Source of the DNA: Roseburia sp. 499
GTDB lineage: Bacteria; Bacillota; Clostridia; Lachnospirales; Lachnospiraceae
Assembly: GCF_001940225.2 (NCBI RefSeq)
Contig: NZ_CP135164.1
Span: 1,240,001-1,304,000, forward strand
DNA length: 64,000 nucleotides
Direction of reading: 5' to 3'
Shown here: in pieces, positions 49,600 to 58,674 of the stretch
How the letters are laid out: every line of letters begins with the position of its first letter
How positions within the stretch are numbered: the first letter of the stretch is position 1
Notes under the pieces: generated by a model
Told to the model about the DNA's origin: nothing
Database searches by the model: none
What the model saw: only the letters and a program-made list of their open reading frames with translations
Translations under genes and position numbers: made by a program

Positions 49600-49682
49600 A
49601 CCTTGAGATAATCAGGAGTAAACCTTGAGATAACCTTGAGATTTCTTTTTTTCTCCACAAAGAGGCGCAGAAAAGGTATAAT
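49600..49682 (+). promoter_or_regulatory. Triple ACCTTGAGAT repeats and promoter of the two-component operon
   Basis: ACCTTGAGAT occurs at 49600, 49622 and 49633: spacings of 22 and 11 bases put all copies on one face of DNA. Eleven-base tandem repeats are the usual site of OmpR-type regulators. TATAAT at 49677-49682 follows, with a weak -35 (TCCACA) 17 bases upstream of it, so the repeats are placed for activation. Confidence 0.78.
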
Positions 49683-49707
49683 CAAAGAAGAAAGGAAGGA
49701 ATATTTA

Positions 49708-50406
49708 ATGAAGAATAGCTGGATAAAAGAAAAATCAATTTTGATTGTTGATGATGAAATAGAATTACTAACGATGTTAAAATCAATTTTCGAACGTGCC
49801 GGATATATAAATATTATGACTGCGGTTTCAGGAGAAGAAGCATTAAAGATGATATCAGTGAAAATACCGGATATGGTCATATCTGACGTAATGATGCCGA
49901 ATATTGATGGATTTGAACTTCTACAGGAAATACGTGCTGTAAGCAAAATACCTGTACTTATGTTGACCGCACGGGGAGAAGCTGAAGACCGTTTTGCTGG
50001 TTTTGAAATGGGAGCAGATGATTATTTGGTGAAGCCTTTTCTTCCGAAAGAACTTCTTTTGCGGGTAGAAGCAATCATGAAACGTGTTTATCCGGAAGAA
50101 AATCGTTTGGTAACGCTAGAAAATGTGGTAGTTGACCTTGATAGAGCAGAAGTACATAAAAATAATGAGGTTATTCCATTAACAGCAAAGGAATATGGAA
50201 TTTTTTTAAAGCTTGCAGAAAATGCAGGCAGGATAGTGACAATTGGTGTTTTGTGCCAGACTGCTTGTGGTGAGATATGGCAAGGCTATGAAACGACACT
50301 CATGACACACATCAGACATTTGAGAGAAAAAATTGAGAAGGATCCCTCTAATCCTGTTTCATTGCTTACGGTAAAAGGTCTTGGCTATAAATTAATAGTG
50401 AAATAG
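49708..50406 (+). CDS. OmpR/PhoB-family response regulator
   Basis: A 232-residue regulator. The receiver has LIVDDE, phospho-acceptor Asp in MVISDVMMP and Lys in LVKPF. The winged helix (about 135-232) includes LTAKEYGIFLKLAENAGRIV and HIRHLREKIEKDPSNP. The ATG at 49708 has AAAGGAAGGA upstream. It is followed 29 bases later by its kinase. The 11-bp repeats upstream suggest autoactivation, probably in response to a cell-envelope signal. Confidence 0.93.
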   Translation: MKNSWIKEKSILIVDDEIELLTMLKSIFERAGYINIMTAVSGEEALKMISVKIPDMVISDVMMPNIDGFELLQEIRAVSKIPVLMLTARGEAEDRFAGFEMGADDYLVKPFLPKELLLRVEAIMKRVYPEENRLVTLENVVVDLDRAEVHKNNEVIPLTAKEYGIFLKLAENAGRIVTIGVLCQTACGEIWQGYETTLMTHIRHLREKIEKDPSNPVSLLTVKGLGYKLIVK

Positions 50407-50435
50407 TAGTGTTTTGTGTACGAGATGGAGAAGGT

Positions 50436-51839
50436 ATGAATACAATAAACAAATTTTTTAAAAAGTATTTATGGAAAAGTATATTGATATTACTTTTATT
50501 TTTAGTATTGAATTTAGTCTTTGGAATAGGTTTTTTAACGGCAATGAAAAACCATACTATTGATGCAGAAAAGGAAGTTAGCAAAATTGCAGAAGGAATC
50601 AGGCAAAATGATTTAAAGCAAATTTCAATAGATGAAAATACAAGGGAATTATTGTCTGAAAAAGATTCCTGGGCAATGATTCTTGATGATAGTGGAAAGG
50701 TTATATGGGACTATTATATGCCGGAAGATATTCCCCAATATTATTCTGTTTCTGATGTGGCAAAATTCAGCCGATGGTACTTGGAAGACTATCCTGTTCT
50801 GGTGCATGAACTATCCTTTGGACTTTTAGTTGTTGGTTATCAGCCGGATAATATATTGGGAAGCAGTATGATAAAGCTGCATTATGTAACAGATTCTGGT
50901 TTTGTCAAGGTGGCATTTATTGGTGGAATATTACTGTTGCTCGTGAATATAGTGGTGGTTGTGTTGATTTTTTTGAATAATACCAGAAAGGTAGAAAAGG
51001 AAATCGTCCCTATTTTGTGTGGAATTGAAGAGATTTCCCATGGAGGAGCGGTTTCTCTTCCGGAAAAAGGAGAGCTGGCCAATATTAATATAGAACTGAA
51101 TTATGCAAGCCAATATATCATGAAAAAGGATAAGGCAAGGGCAGATTGGATCAACGGAATATCTCATGACCTTCGAACACCATTGTCTATGATTATGGGA
51201 TATGCAGGAGAGATAGAGGAAGATGAACTGATATTTTCTGAAACACGAAAACAGGCAGGAATCATTCGAAGTCAAGCAGAAAAAATAAAAAAATTGATAG
51301 CAGATTTGAACTTAGTTTCAAAATTAGAGTATTCCATGCAACCATTGAGAATAGAGAGTATAGACTTGCTGGAGTTAGGAAGACAGGTAGTAGTAGAATT
51401 TTTAAATGATGGTTTAGAGGAAAAGTATGAAATCGATTATGACATTTCCGAAATTTCACAAGAGCCTCTTTTAATAGAAGGGGATGTATTCCTTTTAAAA
51501 CGAATGCTTGCGAATCTTATTCAAAATAGTATTTCTCATAACCCTGAAGGGTGTCATATTGTTCTGGCGATAAGGGATACCGGGAAAGAATGGGAATATT
51601 CTGTATCTGATAATGGAATTGGAGTGCAACAAGAAAAGATAGAACAACTAAATCGTGGTGTTATTTCCGGCGAAGATTATTTGGACAACGGAGAAACATC
51701 CCATGGATATGGACTAAAACTGGTCAGACATATTGTAGAAGCTCACCGGGGCAGGATTTTTTTGAAATCCAATGTTCCACAAGGCTTGTGTGTGGAGATT
51801 TTTTTGGGGCATAGGAATGATTTAAGAAACAAAACTTAG
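50436..51839 (+). CDS. Sensor histidine kinase
   Basis: A 467-residue kinase. Membrane helices lie at about 15-37 and 160-182, enclosing a 120-residue outer sensor domain, then a HAMP-like segment. Phospho-acceptor His is in GISHDLRTPLSMI; the ATPase domain has LIQNSISHN (N box), SDNGIG (G1) and HGYGLKLVRHI (G2). Partner of the regulator just upstream. The start has GGAGAAGG upstream. The ligand is unknown; the neighbouring exporters suggest antibiotics or peptides. Confidence 0.93.
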   Translation: MNTINKFFKKYLWKSILILLLFLVLNLVFGIGFLTAMKNHTIDAEKEVSKIAEGIRQNDLKQISIDENTRELLSEKDSWAMILDDSGKVIWDYYMPEDIPQYYSVSDVAKFSRWYLEDYPVLVHELSFGLLVVGYQPDNILGSSMIKLHYVTDSGFVKVAFIGGILLLLVNIVVVVLIFLNNTRKVEKEIVPILCGIEEISHGGAVSLPEKGELANINIELNYASQYIMKKDKARADWINGISHDLRTPLSMIMGYAGEIEEDELIFSETRKQAGIIRSQAEKIKKLIADLNLVSKLEYSMQPLRIESIDLLELGRQVVVEFLNDGLEEKYEIDYDISEISQEPLLIEGDVFLLKRMLANLIQNSISHNPEGCHIVLAIRDTGKEWEYSVSDNGIGVQQEKIEQLNRGVISGEDYLDNGETSHGYGLKLVRHIVEAHRGRIFLKSNVPQGLCVEIFLGHRNDLRNKT

Positions 51840-51862
51840 CGAGAGCGTAAAGAAAAAGTGTG

Positions 51863-51915
51863 TTGACAATTAGCATCTATGTTTGTATAATACAGATATA
51901 GACCGACGGTCGGTC
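51863..51915 (+). promoter_or_regulatory. Promoter and operator of the second TetR gene
   Basis: TTGACA (51863-51868) and a perfect TATAAT (51886-51891) are 17 bases apart. GACCGACGGTCGGTC (51901-51915) is a near-perfect palindrome at the likely transcription start. The same motif recurs at 52675. Confidence 0.88.
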
Positions 51916-51974
51916 GTAATAATGGAGAAGATTTTGCGAAAGTAGATTTGCAATATGTAGAAAGAGGTAAAAGT

Positions 51975-52607
51975 GTGAGAATTGTAAAGGAGCATGATGA
52001 GCGAAAGAACGAAATTATTGATACAGCGGAACGTTTATTTGCAATGAAGGGATACGAACAGTGCAGCGTAAACGATATTCTGACAGAAATAGGAATTGCT
52101 AAAGGAACCTTTTATCATTACTTTAAATCGAAGGAAGAAGTGTTGGATGCCGTTATCGGAAAATCTACGGGAATGATTGCAGAACGTGTAACTGAAGTAG
52201 TGGATAATAAAAGTTTAGCTCCGGATGATAAAGTGTTACAGGTATTTCTTGCAATGAAGATAGAAAACCAAATGGAAGAAGGGTTTCTAGAAGAAATGCA
52301 TAAAGTGGAGAATACTTTGATGCATCAGAAGTCTTTGGTTTCTATTATTGAGGTATTAACTCCCATATTGACACAGGTGGTAGAAGAGGGAAATCAAAGT
52401 GGAGCGTTTCATTGTGAATATCCGGAGCAGTTTATGCAGATTTTTCTTTCCTCTGCGATAACATTACTGGATGATGGTATTTTTCAGGTCGCACCGGAAA
52501 AAATCCAGGGATTGTTTATTGCCTTAGTTGCAGTATTGGAAAAGATGTTGGGAGTAGAAAAGGGAAGGTTTTGGAAGAGAATTGGGGAGTATTTGAGTGC
52601 ATCCTAA
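51975..52607 (+). CDS. TetR-family regulator of the MFS-ABC genes
   Basis: A 210-residue repressor. The HTH lies at about 30-52 (CSVNDILTEIGIAKGTFYHYF). Residues 60-210 are the helical ligand domain. The GTG start at 51975 has AAAGAGGT upstream; a TTG at 51948 is in frame but lacks a site. Palindromes GACCGAC-N-GTCGGTC before its own gene and before the MFS gene mark its likely regulon. Confidence 0.9.
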   Translation: MRIVKEHDERKNEIIDTAERLFAMKGYEQCSVNDILTEIGIAKGTFYHYFKSKEEVLDAVIGKSTGMIAERVTEVVDNKSLAPDDKVLQVFLAMKIENQMEEGFLEEMHKVENTLMHQKSLVSIIEVLTPILTQVVEEGNQSGAFHCEYPEQFMQIFLSSAITLLDDGIFQVAPEKIQGLFIALVAVLEKMLGVEKGRFWKRIGEYLSAS

Positions 52608-52630
52608 TTATGAAGTAATGTTTTATAAAG

Positions 52631-52662
52631 TAGAAGGTCACATGGAAGACCTTCTATTATTT
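52631..52662 (+). terminator. Terminator between the TetR and MFS genes
   Basis: TAGAAGGTC (52631-52639) and GACCTTCTA (52648-52656) form a perfect 9-bp stem with an 8-base loop, then TTATTT. It would uncouple the MFS gene from the TetR promoter. Confidence 0.7.
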
Positions 52663-52674
52663 GACAAAGCAACA

Positions 52675-52689
52675 GACCGACAGTCGGTC
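52675..52689 (+). promoter_or_regulatory. Second copy of the TetR operator
   Basis: GACCGACAGTCGGTC, identical to the operator at 51901-51915 except for the central base, 22 bases before the MFS start. TTGACA lies at 52661-52666; no good -10 is visible, so the start site is uncertain. Confidence 0.85.
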
Positions 52690-52711
52690 GATGAAGAAAG
52701 GAGAAAAAGAA

Positions 52712-53968
52712 ATGAAGAAGTTTTTATTGATTTGGATAGGGGAGTTGATTTCCAGTATAGGAAGAGGGATGACAGCATTTGCATTATCTATTTATGTTTA
52801 TCAAATGACAGGGAGTGTAAGTTATGTATCGTTAGTTACCTTACTTGCCTATATGCCAACGATTTTATTAAGTCCCATTGGAGGTGTATGGGCTGACAGA
52901 TATGACAGGAGACTTCTTATGATTATAGGAGATTCCTGTTCGGCATTGGGGCTTGCATATATTTTGTGGCAGATACAGTTTGGCACCTTTCAAATGCTAC
53001 CGATTTTGTTAGGAGTGGCATTTAATGCAGTTTTTGTGGCCTTAATGGAGCCTTCCTACAGAGCTACGGTTACAGATCTTTTGACGGAAGAAGAATTTGC
53101 AAAGGCAAGCGGAATGGTGCAGATGACAGGAAATGCAAGATATCTGATTTCACCGGCGATTGCAGGTGTACTTCTTGGCGTAGCAGATATTCGATTGATT
53201 CTAATAATTGATATTTGCACCGTTGTAGTTACAGTTTTTACGACTGCAATAGTGAGAAAAACAACCAAGAAACCAATACCGAAAGAAGGACAGGGCTTTA
53301 TAAAAGAAATGAAAGTCGGACTTGGTGTGATTAGGGAAAATAAGGGTGTTTTGTCATTGGTTGTTATTATGGCATTTGTCTGCTTTTTCATTGGATTTGT
53401 TCAAACATTGTCCGGACCGATGGTATTGGCAATCAGCGATGCAAAAACAGTAGGTATCATGGAATCGGTATGTGCCATAGGTATGCTTGTAGGAAGTGTG
53501 TGGATAGGAATTGTTGGAATTAAGAAAAAGTATGCCACAGTTTTGTGTGGAGCAGGAATCTTGAACGGTCTATTTATGGCATTGGCAGGTGTAAGCACAA
53601 ATCTGATTTTTACGGGCTGCAGTATCTTCTTATTTTTCTTGTCCTTACCGTTTGTGAATACTTGTGCAGATGTAATGGTAAGAGTTAGTGTTCCGAATGA
53701 AGTGCAGGGAAGAGTATGGGGAATGATAAGCCTTTTGACACAGTCGGGAACAGTATTGGCATATGTACTTTGTGGAGTGTTGTCTGATTATATATTCGAG
53801 CCAATGTTAGCAGAGGGAGGAATACTTTCGGACAGTATTGGCAAAGTGATTGGTACTGGAGAAGGAAGAGGAATCGGACTATTGCTTATTTTATCGGGAA
53901 TTGGAATGATGGTAGCAGTATGGATGACAGGACGTAGTAAAGCAGTTCGTAGTATAAAGGTATCTTAA
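52712..53968 (+). CDS. MFS drug efflux transporter
   Basis: A 418-residue protein with twelve predicted helices. The MFS loop between helices 2 and 3 is GGVWADRYDRRLLMI (about 52-66), typical of macrolide or EntS-like DHA3 exporters. GELISSIGRGMTAFALSIYV in helix 1 is also characteristic. The ATG at 52712 has AAAGGAG upstream. Regulated by the TetR protein through the operator just before it; followed 15 bases later by an ABC permease gene. Confidence 0.9.
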   Translation: MKKFLLIWIGELISSIGRGMTAFALSIYVYQMTGSVSYVSLVTLLAYMPTILLSPIGGVWADRYDRRLLMIIGDSCSALGLAYILWQIQFGTFQMLPILLGVAFNAVFVALMEPSYRATVTDLLTEEEFAKASGMVQMTGNARYLISPAIAGVLLGVADIRLILIIDICTVVVTVFTTAIVRKTTKKPIPKEGQGFIKEMKVGLGVIRENKGVLSLVVIMAFVCFFIGFVQTLSGPMVLAISDAKTVGIMESVCAIGMLVGSVWIGIVGIKKKYATVLCGAGILNGLFMALAGVSTNLIFTGCSIFLFFLSLPFVNTCADVMVRVSVPNEVQGRVWGMISLLTQSGTVLAYVLCGVLSDYIFEPMLAEGGILSDSIGKVIGTGEGRGIGLLLILSGIGMMVAVWMTGRSKAVRSIKVS

Positions 53969-53983
53969 AAGAAGGAGGAATTT

Positions 53984-56347
53984 ATGTATTTCAAGTTGCT
54001 GAAAAATGATTTCAAAAAGAATCCGGGAAAACATTTGATTTTATTGTTGTTTATGTCTTTATCAGTGACACTTGCAGTATCCGTTTTTCTGATGCTGGTA
54101 CAGTTATTTACTTCTATTTCTTCTATGTATGAGACCGCAAGACCACCCCACTTTTTACAAATGCATAAGGGCGAAATAAACCAAGAGTCTATTGATGAGT
54201 TTAACCAATCTTATCCGGGTATGGAACACTGGCAGACGGTTCCTATGATTGATGTTTATGGGGATGAACTGGTCGTGAAAAAAAACGATGAGCAGAAGGA
54301 ATTTACATTAGGGGAATGCAGGCTGGATATTAGTCTGGTAAAACAGAATGAACAGTATGATGTACTACTTGACCGGGAGAGAAATGTACTTCATATAGAA
54401 AAAGGAGAAATTGGTGTACCGGTTATTTTGCTGGAGAATTATCCCATTGATATTGGAGATGAAATCTGCTTAAAAGGGGAAAATATGGAGAAGCACTTCG
54501 TGGTAACGGAGTATGTTTATGATGGACAGATGAATTCCACACTTTGCTCTTCTACAAGATTTTTAATTAGTGAGGAAGATTTTGAAGAGTTGTTTGGAAA
54601 AGCAGGAGAAACAGAATATTTGATAGAAGCGTATTTTGAAGATTCTGCTATGGCTGCTGATTATCAGACTGCATATGAACAAAGCGAGAAAAATCTGCCA
54701 AAGGATGGACAGGCGATAACCTATACGTTGATTTTTCTTTTAAGTGCCATGACGGATATTATGATGGCAATGGTATTTTTGCTGATTGGCATATTGTTGA
54801 TTGTTGTTGCTATGATTTGTCTGCGGTATACCATTCTTGCCAAGATAGAAGAAGACATGAGAGAAATCGGAACTATGAAGGCTATGGGAATTCCGGGAGC
54901 GGGAATCCGAAGTCTTTATCTGGGGGAAATTCGGATACTAATGGGTATTGGATGTGTAATAGGATATGGTGCAGCTTTACTTGTAGTTACTTTTTTGACC
55001 GGACATATGAGCCGTACCTTTGGAAAACATCAGGTAGGAATGGGAGTCTACATAGCGGCAGTGGGAATCTGTATTCTGGTATATGGAATTATAATTCTAT
55101 TTACGCGGAAGATACTTGGCAGACTGCGCAAGGTAACGGTAGTAGATATCCTTGTAACAGAAAAAGGCTTTGGAAAGGAAGGAAAGACAAGAGATGGAAT
55201 TCATAAGTCGCTTCGGCTTCCGGTGAACTTACTTGTGGGCTTACATGAAGCAAGAAATGGATATGGGATTATTTTCAGTTTACTGTTGATTGTTACCTTT
55301 CTTGTTACAGTACCTTATCGTATGGTGCATACTATGGAAGATAAGGAATTTAGTACCTATATGGGAAGTGCAATTTGTGATGCACCAATAGAAGTGGAAC
55401 AGGGGGAAGAACTGGAAGCAAGAAAGGAAGCAGTAGAGAAACTTTTACTGTCGGAAAAAGAAAAGGATTATGTATCTGATTATAAGATGCTACGCAGAGT
55501 GCGGTTACAGGTAGAAGACAGCGAAGGAAAATTACAGGGGATTCACATTGATACCGGAGAACAGGCAGGAGAAGGAATAAAGTATCTCACGGGAAAACAG
55601 CCGGAAACAGAAACGGAACTGGTATTGTCTAGCCTTATGGCAGATCAGCTTGGAAAAAAAGAAGGGGATATGGTTACCATTTTTTGGAATGAGAAAGAAC
55701 AGGAATTTGTGGTAAGCGGCTTTTATCAGGATGTGACAAGTGGAGGAAGAACTGCAAAAGCGGTGTATGATTTTAAAGAGGTAGAGGCAGAACAGTATAC
55801 ATTTGAGGTGAATTTCGGCAAAGCACCTGAAAGCAAAGAACGGATAGCAGTATGGAGAGAAGAGTTGGGCAGTGGTTATACTGTGGAATATATGGAGGAT
55901 TTCATTGCACAAACTCTAGGCGGAGTAACAGCACAGGTACGGCAGGCATCCATGACAGCATTTGTAATAGGTATTTGCCTGATAGGAATGATTGTCATGT
56001 TGTTTTTGAAACTTAGAATTGCAAGGGAAGGAAGAATGCTGGCAGGAAAGAAAGCAATGGGCATTTCATTTTCAGCTATTTGCCGGCAGGAATTATATCC
56101 TGTTTTGCTGGTAGGTGGACTTGGAGCAGTGGTAGGACTTGTATTGGCGGGAATCGTAGGAGACAAGATTTTTGGTGCTCTATTCAGTGTGATGGGACTT
56201 GGAATTGAACAGATAGAATTTGCTGCAATGCCTGTAATGATGTATGTTTTGATACCGGTTATATTATTAGCAGTATTGGGAGTAGTTACAATAATTTCTT
56301 GTCGTCAGATAAAAACAATGAAGATAACAGAGTACTTTAGTGAATAA
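53984..56347 (+). CDS. ABC transporter permease with two FtsX domains
   Basis: A 787-residue permease. The N-terminal helix (about 20-40) precedes an extracytoplasmic domain (about 50-240), FtsX helices at about 245-380 (with the coupling segment IEEDMREIGTMKAMGIPG), a second outer domain (about 430-650) and three C-terminal helices (660-775, with REGRMLAGKKAMGISF). Length and duplication fit exporters of the macrolide/lipoprotein-release superfamily. It follows the MFS gene in the TetR regulon and precedes its ATPase by 17 bases. Confidence 0.9.
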   Translation: MYFKLLKNDFKKNPGKHLILLLFMSLSVTLAVSVFLMLVQLFTSISSMYETARPPHFLQMHKGEINQESIDEFNQSYPGMEHWQTVPMIDVYGDELVVKKNDEQKEFTLGECRLDISLVKQNEQYDVLLDRERNVLHIEKGEIGVPVILLENYPIDIGDEICLKGENMEKHFVVTEYVYDGQMNSTLCSSTRFLISEEDFEELFGKAGETEYLIEAYFEDSAMAADYQTAYEQSEKNLPKDGQAITYTLIFLLSAMTDIMMAMVFLLIGILLIVVAMICLRYTILAKIEEDMREIGTMKAMGIPGAGIRSLYLGEIRILMGIGCVIGYGAALLVVTFLTGHMSRTFGKHQVGMGVYIAAVGICILVYGIIILFTRKILGRLRKVTVVDILVTEKGFGKEGKTRDGIHKSLRLPVNLLVGLHEARNGYGIIFSLLLIVTFLVTVPYRMVHTMEDKEFSTYMGSAICDAPIEVEQGEELEARKEAVEKLLLSEKEKDYVSDYKMLRRVRLQVEDSEGKLQGIHIDTGEQAGEGIKYLTGKQPETETELVLSSLMADQLGKKEGDMVTIFWNEKEQEFVVSGFYQDVTSGGRTAKAVYDFKEVEAEQYTFEVNFGKAPESKERIAVWREELGSGYTVEYMEDFIAQTLGGVTAQVRQASMTAFVIGICLIGMIVMLFLKLRIAREGRMLAGKKAMGISFSAICRQELYPVLLVGGLGAVVGLVLAGIVGDKIFGALFSVMGLGIEQIEFAAMPVMMYVLIPVILLAVLGVVTIISCRQIKTMKITEYFSE

Positions 56348-56364
56348 AGAAGGGTAGGAATAAG

Positions 56365-57102
56365 ATGATAAAAATAAACGGGATTTGTAAGAAGTTTGGA
56401 GAAAACGAAATATTAAAGAATATTGATTTTCATATAAAAGAGGGTGAATTTGTTGCAGTTATGGGACAGTCAGGCTGCGGAAAATCCACGCTTCTGTATA
56501 GCATTAGCGGAATGGATAAACCTACCGGTGGTCAGGTGTTGTTTGAAGGGAAGAAGTTGTATGAATTTTCGGAAAAGGAGATGGAAAAGCTGCGTCTTAA
56601 CCGTATGGGATTTATTTTCCAGAAGGCAAATTTTTTAAAGAATCTTTCTATCGAGGATAATATTGTATTTCCGGCATTTCAGGCAGGCAAAAAAAGCCGT
56701 GGGGAAGTTGTAAAGGAAGCTGAAAAACTAATGGAACAGATGGGGATTTTACATATTGCAAAGCATGATATACGAAAAGTATCCGGTGGACAGTTGCAGC
56801 GAGCCGCTATTTGCAGGGCAATGATAAATCATCCTGCTATACTATATGGAGATGAGCCTACGGGAGCACTGAATTCTTCGGCAACAAGAGAGGTCATGGA
56901 CATTATCAACCGGATTAACAAACAGGGGACGACTGTTTTATTGGTAACGCACGATGCTAAGGTTGCAGCAAGAGCAGACCGTGTGATTTATTTAGAAGAT
57001 GGAAGGCTAAAGGAAGCCTTAGAGTTGGGAAAATTTGTAGAAACAACGGCGGCAGACAGAGAAGAAAAATTAAAAGAATGGCTAGAAAAAATGGGATTTT
57101 AG
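56365..57102 (+). CDS. ABC transporter ATP-binding protein (MacB/LolD type)
   Basis: A 245-residue ATPase. Walker A is GQSGCGKST (about 34-42), the signature is VSGGQLQRAAICRAM, Walker B is ILYGDEPTGALN and the switch His is VTHD. The C-terminal 25 residues are a charged extension (TTAADREEKLKEWLEKMGF). It pairs with the FtsX-type permease just upstream. No terminator is evident before the next, MerR-controlled operon. Confidence 0.93.
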   Translation: MIKINGICKKFGENEILKNIDFHIKEGEFVAVMGQSGCGKSTLLYSISGMDKPTGGQVLFEGKKLYEFSEKEMEKLRLNRMGFIFQKANFLKNLSIEDNIVFPAFQAGKKSRGEVVKEAEKLMEQMGILHIAKHDIRKVSGGQLQRAAICRAMINHPAILYGDEPTGALNSSATREVMDIINRINKQGTTVLLVTHDAKVAARADRVIYLEDGRLKEALELGKFVETTAADREEKLKEWLEKMGF

Positions 57103-57121
57103 AAAAAGTATAATTTAGATG

Positions 57122-57152
57122 TTGACTCTCCCCTTACGGGAGGCATTAGGAT
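57122..57152 (+). promoter_or_regulatory. MerR-type promoter of the ABC-UvrA operon
   Basis: TTGACT (57122-57127) and TAGGAT (57147-57152) are 19 bases apart. The spacer carries the palindrome CTCCC-CTTAC-GGGAG (57128-57142). CTCTCCCCTTACGGGAGG is close to known BmrR-type operators. The MerR protein encoded in the same operon (58675) is the likely activator. Confidence 0.88.
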
Positions 57153-57176
57153 ATCCTCGTAAGGAGGATATGAGAT

Positions 57177-57899
57177 ATGAGTACATGCATTGAAGTGAGA
57201 AACCTCACAAAGTCTTTTCGTGGAAGAACGGTTGTAAATAACCTGTCTTTTGAAGTGAAGAAGCAGGAAGTGTTTGGGCTTTTAGGTCATAATGGTGCAG
57301 GAAAAAGTACCACCATTGAAACCATTCTGGGTATGAAAAAGCAGGATAGCGGAAGTGTAAAAGTGTTTGGCAGAGAGCCTCGTAAGAATCGCAAAGAAAT
57401 TTTTGAACGCGTAGGTGTGCAATTACAGGCTTCGAACTATCAAAATAACATTAAGGTAGGAGAAATCTGTCAGGAGATATCTGTGTTGTATAAGAATCCG
57501 GCAGATTATCGGGAACTTTTACGAAAGTTTAAGCTGGAACAATTTGAGAAAGCTCAAGTAAATAAGCTGTCAGGAGGAGAACGTCAAAAACTGTCTGTTG
57601 TGTTGGCATTGATTCCGAAACCGGAAATTGTCTTTTTGGACGAATTGACCACAGGACTGGATACAGCTGCCAGGCGGGAAGTATGGAAAACGCTGAAAGA
57701 ACTAAAAAAGGAAGGTACAACGATTTTTCTGACTACACATTATATGGAGGAGGCAGAAAGTCTATGTGACCGAATCTGCCTGATCAAAGAGGGAAAAAAG
57801 GTTATCGAAGGTACAGTAGAGGAAGTTGTAAACAAGAGTCCTTATGATAATTTGGAAGAAGCATATCTTTGGCATATGGGCGAGGAGGTTACATTATGA
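57177..57899 (+). CDS. ABC transporter ATP-binding protein
   Basis: A 240-residue ATPase of the drug-export type. Walker A is GLLGHNGAGKSTT (about 34-46), the signature is LSGGERQKLSVV, Walker B is IVFLDELTTGLD (Leu replaces Pro of DEP) and the switch is TTHYMEEAE. Its stop overlaps the start of the permease gene. First gene of a MerR-controlled operon with permease, MerR and UvrA-like genes. Confidence 0.92.
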   Translation: MSTCIEVRNLTKSFRGRTVVNNLSFEVKKQEVFGLLGHNGAGKSTTIETILGMKKQDSGSVKVFGREPRKNRKEIFERVGVQLQASNYQNNIKVGEICQEISVLYKNPADYRELLRKFKLEQFEKAQVNKLSGGERQKLSVVLALIPKPEIVFLDELTTGLDTAARREVWKTLKELKKEGTTIFLTTHYMEEAESLCDRICLIKEGKKVIEGTVEEVVNKSPYDNLEEAYLWHMGEEVTL

Positions 57900-58636
57900 A
57901 AAGATTTTTAAAACTTTATTCGGTGGAACAAAAACTGGGATTTCGTTCTGCAGATTCGATGATATTCGGTGTTGCAATGCCGGTGGGCGTGTTAATGTTA
58001 ATTGCTATAGTTGCAGGTGGAAAAATAGCAGGAGATAGCGGGTATACTTTTTTAGAAAGTGCCTTTGCATCTTTGATTGCAGTTGGAATTTGTGCCAGTG
58101 CCTTTATGGGAATTCCACTGACGATTGCAGATTACCGGGATAAAAAGATATTGAAGCACTTTTTTGCAACGCCTTGTAGTCCAATTTGGATTCTCGGAGC
58201 AGATGTATTGTGTTGTACTGTAAATGCTATACTGTCAGCGGTTGCAGTAACAATAGTTGCGGTATTTGCCTTTGACTATCGGATGGCAGGAAATATACTA
58301 CTTTTTTTAGGTGCGTGGGTGTTGACCTTAGTTTCCATGTTTAGTATAGGGTTATTAATGGCTAGTTTTTGCAGAACAGTAAAGGCAACGAATGTAATTA
58401 CAAGTGCGGTATACTTTCCGATGCTATTTTTATCGGGAGCAACGATTCCGTTCGAATTGTTTCCGGAAGGTTTACAGAAAGTAGCTTCTGTGTTACCGTT
58501 AACACAGGGAATTAAGTTGATGAAGGAAGCATCTCTGGGAGTACAAACCGAGGATGTAATCTGGAGAATTGTACTTCTTTTAGGGATTACTGTAGTATGT
58601 ACAGCTATTTCTGTAAAAACATTTCGTTGGGAATAG
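57896..58636 (+). CDS. ABC-2 type permease
   Basis: A 246-residue permease with six predicted helices of the ABC2_membrane family. ITIADYRDKKILKHFFATP is the cytoplasmic coupling loop and PMLFLSGATIPFELFPEGLQ (about 182-201) is the typical motif before the last helices. The ATG at 57896 overlaps the ATPase stop (ATGA) and has GAGGAGG upstream. Forms an exporter with the ATPase. Confidence 0.9.
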   Translation: MKRFLKLYSVEQKLGFRSADSMIFGVAMPVGVLMLIAIVAGGKIAGDSGYTFLESAFASLIAVGICASAFMGIPLTIADYRDKKILKHFFATPCSPIWILGADVLCCTVNAILSAVAVTIVAVFAFDYRMAGNILLFLGAWVLTLVSMFSIGLLMASFCRTVKATNVITSAVYFPMLFLSGATIPFELFPEGLQKVASVLPLTQGIKLMKEASLGVQTEDVIWRIVLLLGITVVCTAISVKTFRWE

Positions 58637-58674
58637 CAGATAAATTTGAAAGAGTGTTTGGAGGGAGAACGGAA

